A stretch of DNA of 64,000 nt from NCBI GenBank assembly GCA_965279195.1, contig CBDIHP010000023.1, positions 1 through 64,000 on the forward strand. The letters run 5' to 3'. Positions 1-12,186 of the stretch are shown here, piece after piece. The notes under the pieces were generated by a model, which saw only the letters and a program-made list of their open reading frames with translations, did no database searches and was not told where the DNA came from. This DNA is from CBDIHP01 sp965279195 (GTDB lineage Bacteria > Planctomycetota > Planctomycetia > Isosphaerales > Isosphaeraceae). Position numbers and translations under genes: made by a program. Position 1 is the first letter of the stretch. Every line of letters starts with the position of its first letter.

Positions 1-279
1 TCCAGCGCACGAAGGTCCCGCCCCCGGGGTGGGGGATGAACGCCGTCTGCATCGGCTCATCGACGAGGATGAGAGCCTCGCCGTGCCCGACCTTGAGGGT
101 TCCCAGATAACCGTCGATGTCGCAGGCCCGAGCGTAGTCACTGACGGACTCGCCGGCCCAATCCCTTTGGACCTCGGAGGGGACCAAGCTTCCACGCCCC
201 GCCAATACGGGGCGATCTCGGCGGGGGCGACGATCAGGGGACCTCCTGCCGAGCAGACCCAGTTGAATGTCGTCTTCAT
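1..279 (-). pseudogene. Imm21-type immunity protein, partial, apparent frameshift
   Basis: From the ATG at 279 the reading begins MKTTFNWVCSAGGPLIVAP and reaches a WRG motif. It then matches the family only in a second frame, which carries SDYARACDIDGYLG, GEALILVDEP and FVRW up to the window edge with no stop. The order W..S.GGPLI, DY.RAC..DGY.G, ALIL.DEP, FVRW is what I know of the Imm21 family of polymorphic-toxin immunity proteins. The frame changes around 185-205, where a four-C run lies. It starts 17 bp after the HNH nuclease stop, so it probably belongs to the same transcript. It may be a decayed gene or a sequencing indel. The 3' end lies outside the window. Confidence 0.65.
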
Positions 280-296
280 GCCAGGCTGCCCGACTC

Positions 297-698
297 CTAC
301 GGATATTGTCCGAGTCCGATGAGGGCTGCTCGTAATTGGAGCCGCTGCCCTTCATTCATCCGGAGAACCGCGACGGTCGCTCGCCCTGTGGGAGTCCTGC
401 CTACGATCCATTCTGCGACCTGATCGAAGTGGTCCTCCCAGCTCTGCTGGCGAGGATGAAATAAGGGGACCACAACATCGGTCAAGGCATCAATCCCGGT
501 GAGATCAGACCCTTTGAATGCATGGCATCGTTCGCAAGCGAGCGCGAGGTTGGCCGGATCATCCACCCCGCCATGCTTCCGAGCGCGGATGCGCTCGACA
601 TGATGAGTCAGCGTGACGTGGGACTGGCGGATCCGGCAGTATTCGCATCGATCGCCGGCACGAGCGCGAACGGATGCGATGGTCGCCGCGTCGATCAC
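297..698 (-). CDS. HNH endonuclease
   Basis: The 133-residue protein has the zinc-bound HNH fold: C18-x2-C21, a paired H32-H33, N50 in DPANLALAC, then C55-x2-C58-H59 and K62. This is the common small McrA-like HNH layout and predicts a metal-dependent nuclease. The GTG start overlaps the TGA of the upstream 90-residue gene (GTGA), so the two are translationally coupled. Such small-protein plus HNH pairs are frequent in planctomycetes and cyanobacteria. Their role is not established, and a toxin-antitoxin or defence role is only inference. Here an Imm21-type gene follows 17 bp downstream, which is less usual. Confidence 0.85.
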   Translation of the reverse strand: MIDAATIASVRARAGDRCEYCRIRQSHVTLTHHVERIRARKHGGVDDPANLALACERCHAFKGSDLTGIDALTDVVVPLFHPRQQSWEDHFDQVAEWIVGRTPTGRATVAVLRMNEGQRLQLRAALIGLGQYP

Positions 699-967
699 TT
701 GAGACGGCTCGCATCGAGGCGGCGCTGCGCCTTGAGTTGGAGGATGGCGAGGAGGTCGGACGCTTCGATGTAGCTCAGATATTCCGCTCGCTCATCCGCA
801 GTCAGCTCTCCCTCGTTTGCGCGCCCGGCGAGGTAGTCGACGCGGGCCTGGAGGTCCGGATCGATCCGGAGGGACGCGAGTTGCCGGATCGCCTCGGGCC
901 CCAGGGCCTCCGAGAACGGTTCGAGGACGCGCGTAAGGAACTGGGTCGCCAGGGTGTCGTGAGCCAT
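695..967 (-). CDS. Small helical protein paired with HNH nuclease
   Basis: A 90-residue, charged, mainly helical protein starting MAHDTLATQFL and containing ANEGELTADERAEYLSYIEA and a C-terminal LLAILQLKAQRRL helix. The start at 967 is chosen because a GGGAGG ribosome site lies about ten bases upstream; an in-frame GTG further upstream would place that site inside the gene. Proteins with the AN-G-LT-x-ER-x-EY pattern are commonly encoded just before an HNH nuclease. The stop codon overlaps the GTG of that nuclease here. An antitoxin-like or nuclease-partner role is plausible but unproven. Confidence 0.75.
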   Translation of the reverse strand: MAHDTLATQFLTRVLEPFSEALGPEAIRQLASLRIDPDLQARVDYLAGRANEGELTADERAEYLSYIEASDLLAILQLKAQRRLDASRLK

Positions 968-1558
968 CGGGCCGAATCCTCCCACGTTGACTCTAGTTCA
1001 CGCTGCGTGGGCTGACCACGGCAAATCCGCAGGATTGTCGGATCAGAGAACCTCCGGCGTCACATGCAATCACACACTCAACCCATTTCAACCGTTCCGG
1101 AAAGGGCTTGAGGAATTCTCGCGTCTGTCAAGGAGAAAATCCTTGGAAAGGGAGTCGGGTTTGCGTATCATCGGAGGATACGGACTCCACCGGCGGCGTC
1201 GACATGCGCGCCGGCCCACCCGGAGATCGAGGTTCCTCGCTTGAGTCAGGATTGTGGAGTCTTGAGTATAGCGCCCGGGCAAGGATCGCGCCGGCGATGG
1301 TGCTCGCGTTGTCACGGGCAGGAGCACCGTGTGGACCGCGGCCGGTCTCGCGACGGCGAGAGGACCTGGCCCGCGGCCTTTTCGTCTGACCTGGGCGGAA
1401 GCGATCCGGATCGCGACGGAACTGGGAAACGCAGGGCGACCCCGAACCGGGCTCGAATGACTCGACCCGCCGGGCGTACCGCCACCCGTTGAGCTGACTT
1501 TCCCCCGAAACAACCCCCACTTCCGCGCCGCCCTCGGGCGGGCAGAGGAGAGTGTCTC
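968..1558. other. Non-coding interval and rpoC leader
   Basis: About 590 bases between the divergent small-protein gene and rpoC. I see no reading frame with family-like sequence here and no rpoB 3' end. It holds the candidate rpoC promoter at 1143-1171 and therefore about 380 bases of transcribed leader. No clear L10 or L7/L12 type leader could be recognised. Confidence 0.5.
1143..1171 (+). promoter_or_regulatory. Candidate rpoC promoter
   Basis: TTGGAA at 1143-1148, a 17-base spacer and TATCAT at 1166-1171 resemble a housekeeping sigma-70 promoter. It is the best spaced pair I found in the rpoC leader. It lacks the CGGTACACT -10 shared by the ribosomal and fusA promoters of this window. 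Confidence 0.35.
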
Positions 1559-5830
<4,272 letters not shown>

Positions 5831-5862
5831 CGCCCCGACGGCCCGTCGAACCTGACCAACCC

Positions 5863-5898
5863 GAGGCCCGCGACCCCTCCCCAGGAGTCGCGGGCCTC
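5863..5898 (+). terminator. Rho-independent terminator after rpoC
   Basis: A perfect 12-bp stem, GAGGCCCGCGAC (5863-5874) with GTCGCGGGCCTC (5887-5898), and a 12-base loop is followed by TTTCGATTTCGATTT. It lies 33 bases after the rpoC stop codon and makes rpoC an independent transcription unit. Confidence 0.85.
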
Positions 5899-6106
5899 TT
5901 TCGATTTCGATTTCCGCCCCATTCCACAGCGCGAGGCCCGATCGCGCCGGGCGTGGGTCTCCCGAACCAGCCCTGACGGCTTCGTGGTCGTCCCAAAGGA
6001 CCCCGGGGGCGAAGGCGCTGGGCGCTCTGCCGAGGGCGAGCGGATGGAGCGGACGATTTTCGGACGTCGACCAGACGTATCGCGATTGGAGTGGCGTCAC
6101 GTTCGT

Positions 6107-6760
6107 TCAACCGGACGATTCCGCCCTCAGGCGATCCCTCGCCCAGGTGCGGCAGGCATCCATGAATGCCACATCATCCTGATCGAACCGTTCGAGCCGA
6201 TCGAGTACATCCGATGGACTCAGGAATCCAAAAATCTGGCTCCGGTCCACTCTCACATAAGTGCGGGCCTCAAGTCCTTCGGCGGGTTCGAGCCGGTAGA
6301 AAGCCAAGTGCTCGCGGTTGAGGTCGAGCACCCAGAGTTCCGGGATCCCGATGACGGCCGCGGCGCGTAGGGCCTTGGTCTCGGGATGGCTGACGACGAC
6401 CTCGATCGCCAGGTCGGGCCGTTTCGGGTCGGGCTCTTCGCATCGCCGTGCGAACACATACGCCTTATCTGCCTCGTAGGCCGTATCGCCCGTGCCCGCG
6501 GGCAGGCTCCACGTCGACGACTCCAGCCCGAGCACCCGGACCGGCACCTCCGCACAGACGGCCAGGACCAGCAGATCCAGCCGACGCGCCATCACCTCAT
6601 GCGAACGACCGGGCGACACAAGCGTCACGCTCCCTTCCACGCAGGTCAGGCGAGGGCCCTTCTCGGACCGGGTCCTCAGGAATTGATCCAGGGTCCCCGG
6701 GCGCAGGTCGAAGCTCACCACCGCGTCGGGCACGATCTCCGCGAGTTCACCCAGGGCCAT
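6107..6760 (-). CDS. Uma2 family nuclease-like protein (DUF820)
   Basis: A 217-residue protein starting MALGELAEIVPDAVVSFD. AGGAG lies eight bases upstream of the ATG, while the longer reading further upstream is arginine/serine-rich noise. The C-terminal half holds the restriction-endonuclease-like core of the Uma2/DUF820 family: ..PDLAIEV.VSHPET.., then G-IPELWVLDLNREHLAFYRL. These families are abundant in planctomycetes and cyanobacteria and have no assigned substrate. Its 5' end overlaps by 14 bp the end of a second, N-terminally truncated Uma2-like reading, which suggests a former tandem pair. Confidence 0.85.
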   Translation of the reverse strand: MALGELAEIVPDAVVSFDLRPGTLDQFLRTRSEKGPRLTCVEGSVTLVSPGRSHEVMARRLDLLVLAVCAEVPVRVLGLESSTWSLPAGTGDTAYEADKAYVFARRCEEPDPKRPDLAIEVVVSHPETKALRAAAVIGIPELWVLDLNREHLAFYRLEPAEGLEARTYVRVDRSQIFGFLSPSDVLDRLERFDQDDVAFMDACRTWARDRLRAESSG

Positions 6761-7004
6761 GGGCCTGCTCCTTGTGCCGGGAAGGCGTGCCGGGCGATCT
6801 GCCGTTCGGGAGCACGCGGCGGAAGAACGCCGAGACCTTCGCCTCGAACCCGGGGACCACGTCGCCTCCGGTGATGCTGTCGTCCCACTCCAGGATGGTG
6901 ACGCGCGACGGCGATGCGTCGTCATGGACCTGGCGGGTCGAGGTCAGCACCACCCACACCCGGCGCACGCCGACCCGGAAGTCCGTGCGAACCTGATCCG
7001 CCAC
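6747..7004 (-). pseudogene. Truncated Uma2-like remnant
   Basis: From about 7004 to the stop at 6747 the minus strand reads VADQVRTDFRVGVRRVWVVL, then SRVTILEWDD and GDVVPGFEAKVSAFF. This matches the last third of an Uma2/DUF820 protein (K/VR-x-YF-x-AGVR-x-VWVV, then D.L.G.DVVPGF). The upstream catalytic PD..EV region is absent. The sequence before it is low-complexity and is followed by the start region of the phosphatase gene on the other strand. I read it as the 3' remnant of a second Uma2 gene, but no start codon can be defended. Confidence 0.5.
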
Positions 7005-7166
7005 AAGCGCCCCGTGCGCCGATGGTTCACCAACCCCGTTGTCCCCCAGTCTAACAGTTCCACCCGAACCCGCCGAGGCAGATCGACGCGAGGCTCCCCC
7101 TGTGAGAGCATAGGTCACGGATCGTCGCCGGATGAGCTTTTCCTGCCCACGATCGGAGAATCCCCG

Positions 7167-7643
7167 TTGCGCAAGGTCGCCGGACACCTCCTCTGGATCG
7201 GCCACGCGGGCGACCTGCTCGATCCCCGGACGATCCTCGACGCGGGCATCGAGGCCGTCGTCGAACTCGCCGATTCCGAGCCCCTCGCCGACCTCCCGCG
7301 CAGCCTGATCCGCTGCCGGTTCCCGATCTCCGACGACGGCGAGAACCCGCCAGGCCTGTTGAGCCTCGCCCTCCGGACGATCGCCGACCTGATCGACACC
7401 GACCTCCCCACCCTGATCGCCTGCTCCGCCGGCATGAGCCGGTCGGTCACCCTCGCGGCCGCCGCCATCGCGACCTCATCCGACACAACCCTGGAGGACA
7501 CCCTGCGACGCGTCATCGCGGACGGCCCTGCGGATCTCTCGCCGGGGTTGCTGGCTCAGGTCGTCCCGCTCATCGGGCCGCCTCGGGGCGATTCCAGCGG
7601 GCTGCGGAGGGCGACGGGGAAATCCAACCAGGCTTCTTCATAG
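7167..7643 (+). CDS. Dual-specificity phosphatase-like protein
   Basis: A 158-residue protein with the compact cysteine-phosphatase layout: a strand-rich start (GHLLWIGHAGDLLDPRTIL), an early D-x-GIEAVVELA element, and the phosphate loop ACSAGMSRSV, a C-x5-R loop fitting the C-S-A-G-M-S-R-S pattern. It probably removes phosphate from Tyr/Ser/Thr or small substrates in the cytoplasm. The TTG start at 7167 is chosen because GGAGAA lies six bases upstream; the open frame extends further but not with family-like sequence. Its 3' end overlaps the convergent small gene at 7556-7846 by 88 bp. Confidence 0.7.
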   Translation: MRKVAGHLLWIGHAGDLLDPRTILDAGIEAVVELADSEPLADLPRSLIRCRFPISDDGENPPGLLSLALRTIADLIDTDLPTLIACSAGMSRSVTLAAAAIATSSDTTLEDTLRRVIADGPADLSPGLLAQVVPLIGPPRGDSSGLRRATGKSNQASS

Positions 7644-7846
7644 GTCGTATCGAGTGGGGTCGACACAGACTCCTCGGGTCTCAGGAACAGCGGTGCCCGG
7701 GGCAGGGATATGGCGATCGCGACGGGTTCGATGTAGGCGACGTAAGGGGGGCCCGCGTCGTACGAAACAACGGTGCGACGCCGCTCGTCAGGCCAGTCGA
7801 ACGTCTCCTCGGTGAGCGCATTCCAGATCGCGCGTAGCAGATCCAC
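7556..7846 (-). CDS. Hypothetical protein
   Basis: A 96-residue reading from a GTG start: MDLLRAIWNALTEETFDWPD, then RRRTVVSYDAGPPYVAYIEP and two repeats of hydrophobic-proline stretches. The composition is protein-like and unlike neighbouring shadow frames, and the 5' two thirds are not covered by another gene. I recognise no family. It overlaps the phosphatase gene tail to tail, so one of the two 3' ends may be longer than the real gene. Confidence 0.45.
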   Translation of the reverse strand: MDLLRAIWNALTEETFDWPDERRRTVVSYDAGPPYVAYIEPVAIAISLPRAPLFLRPEESVSTPLDTTYEEAWLDFPVALRSPLESPRGGPMSGTT

Positions 7847-7905
7847 CGAGCCGGGCGTATCATCTGGCTACCTCCTCGTCGTCTAACCGAACAGGACGCC
7901 CAGAC

Positions 7906-9078
7906 ATGCTTCATCGATTGGTCCATCCGCTCTGGATCTCCGCGATCGTGGGGATGACCGGCCCGAACGAATCCCCCGCCCAGGAGTCCTCCGCCGCCCC
8001 GAGGATCGACGCCATCTCCAGCGCCATGAAGCGCTGCGTCGACGACAGGGAAGTCGCGGGCGTCGTCACGCTGGTCGCCACGCCGGAGAAGGTGATCCAC
8101 CTGGATGCCGTGGGCAAGGCGGACATCGAGAAGGACATTCCGATGTCCACGGATGCGATCGTCTGGATCGCGTCGATGACCAAGCCGATCACGGGCGCGG
8201 CCGTGCTGATGCTCCAGGATGAGGGGAAGCTCTCGGTCGACGACCTCGTCGAGACGTACATCCCGGAATTCGCGGCGCTCACGACCGAGTCGGGCAAACC
8301 GGCCAAGATCACGATCAAGCACCTGCTCACGCATTCCTCGGGGCTCGACGAGGGCGTGCCGGCCGAACTCAGGAAGGCGAAGACGCTCGCCGAGGCGGTG
8401 CCGCACTACCTCAAGAAGCCCGTCCACTTCACGCCCGGCAGCAAGTGGACCTACTGCCAGTCGGGCATCAATACGGCCGCGAGAATCGTGGAGATCGTCT
8501 CCGGGAAGTCGTTCGACGCGTTCCTCGATGAGCGTCTGTTCAAGCCCCTGGGCATGAAGGACACGAGCTTCTACCTCACCGAGGCCCAGTTGCCCCGGCT
8601 GGCGAAGTCGTACCGGCGGACGGAGCAGGGGGAACTCGTCGCGACCACGAACTTCTTCCTGTCGGGCAAGACGCCCACCAGCCGCGACCGCTTCCCGGCC
8701 GCCAATGGCGGGCTGTTCTCGACCGCGACCGACTACTCCAGGTTCGCCCGCATGCTCCTCAACAAGGGCGAACTCGACGGCAAGCGCTACCTTAGCGAGA
8801 AGGCCGTCGCGCAGATGAGCTCGCTCCAGTCGGGCGACCTCAAGACGGGCTTCACCCCCGGCTGTGCGTGGGGCATCGGCGTCTGCCTCGTCCGCGAGCC
8901 GCAGGGCGTCACGGCCCCGCTGTCGCCCGGCACCTTCGGCCACGGCGGGGCCTACGGCACCCAGGCCTGGATCGACCCCGTCCAGAAACGGGTGCACATC
9001 CTCATCGTCCAGCGCGCCAACTTCTCCAACTCCGACGCCTCCCCCGTCCGCAAGGCCTTCCACGAGGCGGCCAGGTAG
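7906..9078 (+). CDS. Serine hydrolase, beta-lactamase class C family
   Basis: A 390-residue exported protein with a short hydrophobic N-terminus followed by the AmpC/EstB-type fold. The nucleophile motif is S90-M-T-K93, the second motif is Y183-C-Q (the Tyr of YxN is kept, the Asn position is replaced), and the HGG(AYG) element near residue 345 stands for the KTG box. Members act as esterases, D-aminopeptidases or penicillin-binding proteins, and the substrate cannot be read from the sequence. The TAG stop lies in the first bases of a TAGGGT palindromic element, between this gene and the convergent cytochrome gene. Confidence 0.9.
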   Translation: MLHRLVHPLWISAIVGMTGPNESPAQESSAAPRIDAISSAMKRCVDDREVAGVVTLVATPEKVIHLDAVGKADIEKDIPMSTDAIVWIASMTKPITGAAVLMLQDEGKLSVDDLVETYIPEFAALTTESGKPAKITIKHLLTHSSGLDEGVPAELRKAKTLAEAVPHYLKKPVHFTPGSKWTYCQSGINTAARIVEIVSGKSFDAFLDERLFKPLGMKDTSFYLTEAQLPRLAKSYRRTEQGELVATTNFFLSGKTPTSRDRFPAANGGLFSTATDYSRFARMLLNKGELDGKRYLSEKAVAQMSSLQSGDLKTGFTPGCAWGIGVCLVREPQGVTAPLSPGTFGHGGAYGTQAWIDPVQKRVHILIVQRANFSNSDASPVRKAFHEAAR

Positions 9079-9130
9079 GGTCCGCTATTGCGGACCAATT
9101 TCCCACATATGACGAGAAATTGGTCTGCAA
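9076..9130. repeat. Palindromic TAGGGT element (family D), degenerate copy
   Basis: The sequence TAGGGTCCGCTATTGCGGAC followed by CAATTT forms a hairpin (GTCCGC/GCGGAC), and a weaker inverted arm AAATTGGTCTGC lies 30 bases on. The same element, better preserved, occurs at 21237-21310. The first three bases are the stop codon of the serine hydrolase. It lies between convergent genes. Confidence 0.7.
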
Positions 9131-9143
9131 CCGGATTCGTTGA

Positions 9144-12098
9144 TCAAGGCACGAGAACCTGAGCACGCGTGGCCAGGTACGCGAACAGGTCGCGGATCTC
9201 CTCGGGGCTCAGCGGGTCGAGCAGCCCCTCGGGCATGGCCGAGAGGTTGCCGGCCTTCAGCTCCTCGACATCCTCGCGCGAGAGGACGACCTTCTCGTTG
9301 ACCGTCTGCACCGTGATCGCCGCCGGGGTCTGCTCCTTGATGATGCCCGAGAGGAGGCGGCCGTCGCGGGTGGCGACGGTCGCGAGCTTGTAGTCGCGGC
9401 CGACCGACGCGCTCGGGTCGAGGATGTTTTCCAACAGGTAGACGGCATTCGCCCGGTCGGAGCCGGTCAGCTCGGGGCCGAGGTCGCCACCGCCATCGTA
9501 GAGCCTGTGGCAGTTGACGCACGACTTGTTGAAGACCGCACGCCCCCGCGCGGGGTCGCCCTTGCGGAGCCCCGAATCGGCCAGGATCGACTGATACTTG
9601 TTGATGAGCGCCACTTTCTCCTTCGACGTCGCCCGCAGCGAACCCCAGACGCTTTCGAGCCTGGACGACAGATCTTTATCACCGAATGCGGCGATCTGAC
9701 GAGCCGTGGCGACGGGGACATCCTTCCGCGACACCGCCCCCGCCTGGATCGCGTCGAGCAGCCGGCGGGCCGAGGCCGGGCGTGCGGCCAGGGTCTGCAA
9801 GGCGTCGAGCCGGTCGCCGGGGGAGAGTCTCGCGTAGCGATCGAGGAGCAGGTCCACGGTCTTCGGGTCATCGAACGCCGCCAGGGCCCGGATGGCCGCG
9901 CCCCGGACGGACGGCTGATCGAGCAGCGCCTGCAGCTTCGCCACCAGACCGGGGACCTTGCGGGCGGTCAGTGCGTCGAGGGCTTCGAGCCGCTCCTCGG
10001 CGTCGGCTTTGCCATTCTGCAAGGTCGATTCGAGGATCGCGATGGCCTCGGGGTCGTCGAACAGGATCGCCAGCCGCACGGCCAGGCGCCTCACGACGGG
10101 GTCGGACGAGGCGAGCAGGTGAGAACGGATCTCGGCCCAGCCCGAGGGCCGGGCGGTCGACTTCCGGCCCCGCAGGCCGTCGAGCAGGCCGGTGAGGGCG
10201 TCGCGGCGGTAGGCGTCGTCGGCGCGATCGACCGACGGCAGCATCGCGGCCAGGGCCAGTTCGGCGTTGTCGGCCACCATCCGGCGTGCGAGGAATTGCC
10301 GGACGACCGCCAGCTTCGACTTGCCGGCCAGTTCGACCGCCTTCGCGCGATCGGCCACCGCGAGGGGCTCGACGCCGTACCAGACCATCAGCGGCAGGGT
10401 CGGGTCGGTCGCATCCTCGGCGTGCGACACCAGCCCCTCGGCAATCCCCCAGCGCTCGGCGACGGGGATCTTCTGCAGGGCCGACGCCAGCCACAGCCGG
10501 ACGAGCGGCGAGGAATCCGAACGCGACATCTCGGCGAATTTGCCGAGGATGCCGGTGAAGTCGCCCGAGTCGGCGATCAGCCGCACGGACCACGAGCGGA
10601 TGTGTTCATCCCCATTGGCGAGCAACTGTTGCAGAACGCGGGAATCCAACCCTCCCGTCACGCTCAGGGCCCAGAGCGCCCGGAGCTTACTCGGCGTGGT
10701 CTTGGCAGTCGTGAGGAGCTTGCGAAGCGCCGCATGCACCTCGGCCATGGGCTTGCCGGCGGCCGCGCGCTCCTGGAGGATCCGGCGGGCGGTGCGGACG
10801 TACCAGTCGTTCTTGTGGGCCTGGTAGGCGACGAGTTCGGCGTCGGAGGCGTGGTCGAGGTCGACCTTGACCGGCTTCACGTCGCCATACGAGAGTTTGT
10901 AGATCCGGCCGTTCTCGCGGTGGGCGCCGTCGGCGTCGGTCTCGTGGCACTCGCCGTGGTCGGTCCATTCGGTGAAGAAGACGGCACCGTCGGGCCCATA
11001 CTTCAGCTCCAGCCCGCGGAACCACTCGTGGTTGCCGTTGAAGAAGTCGGGCTCGTGGGTGGCGACATAGCTGGCCCCCTTCCGCGTGACCTTGTCGCGG
11101 TTGACGCGGTGGCCGTGGATGTTGAACGTGTAGACCGAGTCGCGATAGGCGTCGGGCCAGTTGTCGCCGAGGTAGAACATCGCGCCGACGTGGGCGTGGC
11201 CGCCGCCAGCGTCGCTATGGGCCTGGCCCTGGCGGGAATCCTGCCAGCGTCCGCCGGCCCAGTGGATGTGGTCGGCGGAGGTTTTGATCAGGTCATACGC
11301 ATACGGGTTCATGTTGGCGCCGAACATCCGTTCGAGATGGGCGCCGGGGACCACGCGGTAGAGGTGGGGGATCACGCAGTTGGTGAGGAACGCCTCGCCG
11401 ACGTCGTTGAAGTCGAGGCCCCAGGGGTTCGTCGTGCCGTGGGCGACGGCCTCGAACACCTTGCGGGTCGGGTGATAGCGCCAGACGCCGCAGTTGATCG
11501 AAACCCGCTTGTCCGTCGGGGTCCCGGGCGCGCCGACCATCGAGTTCGAGAGGATCCCGTTGCAGCCCCAGAGCCAGCCGTCGGGGCCCCAGCTCAGGCC
11601 GTTGAACAGGTTGTGCTGGGCCTTGACGTCCCAGCCGTCGAGCACCACCTCGGGTGCCCCGTCGAGGACGTCATCGCCGTTGCGATCCGGCAGGAACAGC
11701 AGGTTGGGCGTCGCGCACAGCCAGACCCCGCCGAACCCGACGGCGATGCCCGTAAGGGTGTCGCCCTTGTCCCAGAAGACCTTGCGGGTCTCGAACGAGC
11801 CGTCGCCGTCCCTGTCCTCGAAGATGAGCACCCGATCCCGCCCGCGTGGCCCCGAGTTCACCGTCCAGTTGGGATAAGAAACCCCCTCGACGACCCACAG
11901 GCGTCCCTTGCCATCGATCGTAAACGCGATCGGCTGCACGACCTCCGGCTCGGCCGCCACGAGCTGGACCTTGAACCCCGGCGGCATCGTCATCCTCGCC
12001 ACCGCCTCCCCCGGCCTGAGCGGCCCATCCGCCGCCACCGCGAGGGAAGATCCCCAGATCCCGACCCAAACGCCAACCAGCCACGACATCCGCGTCAT
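9144..12098 (-). CDS. PVC-type membrane-bound dehydrogenase/cytochrome c protein
   Basis: A 984-residue secreted protein of the large planctomycete/verrucomicrobial family. It has a signal peptide (LVGVWVGIWGSSLAVAADG), then an N-terminal beta-propeller of the glucose/sorbosone dehydrogenase type (GRLWVVEGVSYPNW, LIFEDRDGDG), a central HEAT-like helical region (about 440-830), and a C-terminal cytochrome c domain with heme motif CVNCH at 860-864 and a distal methionine region (GNLSAMPEGLLDPLS). It probably oxidises a sugar-like substrate in the periplasm and passes electrons to the heme. The propeller active site cannot be assigned. It stands alone on the minus strand, convergent with the serine hydrolase. 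Confidence 0.93.
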   Translation of the reverse strand: MTRMSWLVGVWVGIWGSSLAVAADGPLRPGEAVARMTMPPGFKVQLVAAEPEVVQPIAFTIDGKGRLWVVEGVSYPNWTVNSGPRGRDRVLIFEDRDGDGSFETRKVFWDKGDTLTGIAVGFGGVWLCATPNLLFLPDRNGDDVLDGAPEVVLDGWDVKAQHNLFNGLSWGPDGWLWGCNGILSNSMVGAPGTPTDKRVSINCGVWRYHPTRKVFEAVAHGTTNPWGLDFNDVGEAFLTNCVIPHLYRVVPGAHLERMFGANMNPYAYDLIKTSADHIHWAGGRWQDSRQGQAHSDAGGGHAHVGAMFYLGDNWPDAYRDSVYTFNIHGHRVNRDKVTRKGASYVATHEPDFFNGNHEWFRGLELKYGPDGAVFFTEWTDHGECHETDADGAHRENGRIYKLSYGDVKPVKVDLDHASDAELVAYQAHKNDWYVRTARRILQERAAAGKPMAEVHAALRKLLTTAKTTPSKLRALWALSVTGGLDSRVLQQLLANGDEHIRSWSVRLIADSGDFTGILGKFAEMSRSDSSPLVRLWLASALQKIPVAERWGIAEGLVSHAEDATDPTLPLMVWYGVEPLAVADRAKAVELAGKSKLAVVRQFLARRMVADNAELALAAMLPSVDRADDAYRRDALTGLLDGLRGRKSTARPSGWAEIRSHLLASSDPVVRRLAVRLAILFDDPEAIAILESTLQNGKADAEERLEALDALTARKVPGLVAKLQALLDQPSVRGAAIRALAAFDDPKTVDLLLDRYARLSPGDRLDALQTLAARPASARRLLDAIQAGAVSRKDVPVATARQIAAFGDKDLSSRLESVWGSLRATSKEKVALINKYQSILADSGLRKGDPARGRAVFNKSCVNCHRLYDGGGDLGPELTGSDRANAVYLLENILDPSASVGRDYKLATVATRDGRLLSGIIKEQTPAAITVQTVNEKVVLSREDVEELKAGNLSAMPEGLLDPLSPEEIRDLFAYLATRAQVLVP

Positions 12099-12186
12099 CA
12101 GAAACGTCCCCGGGCATGCCTCGTAAGGTGTGTCTCGCTATCACACACCCAAAGGCACGCCGGGGCAAGGCATCTCCGGTCCGGGG

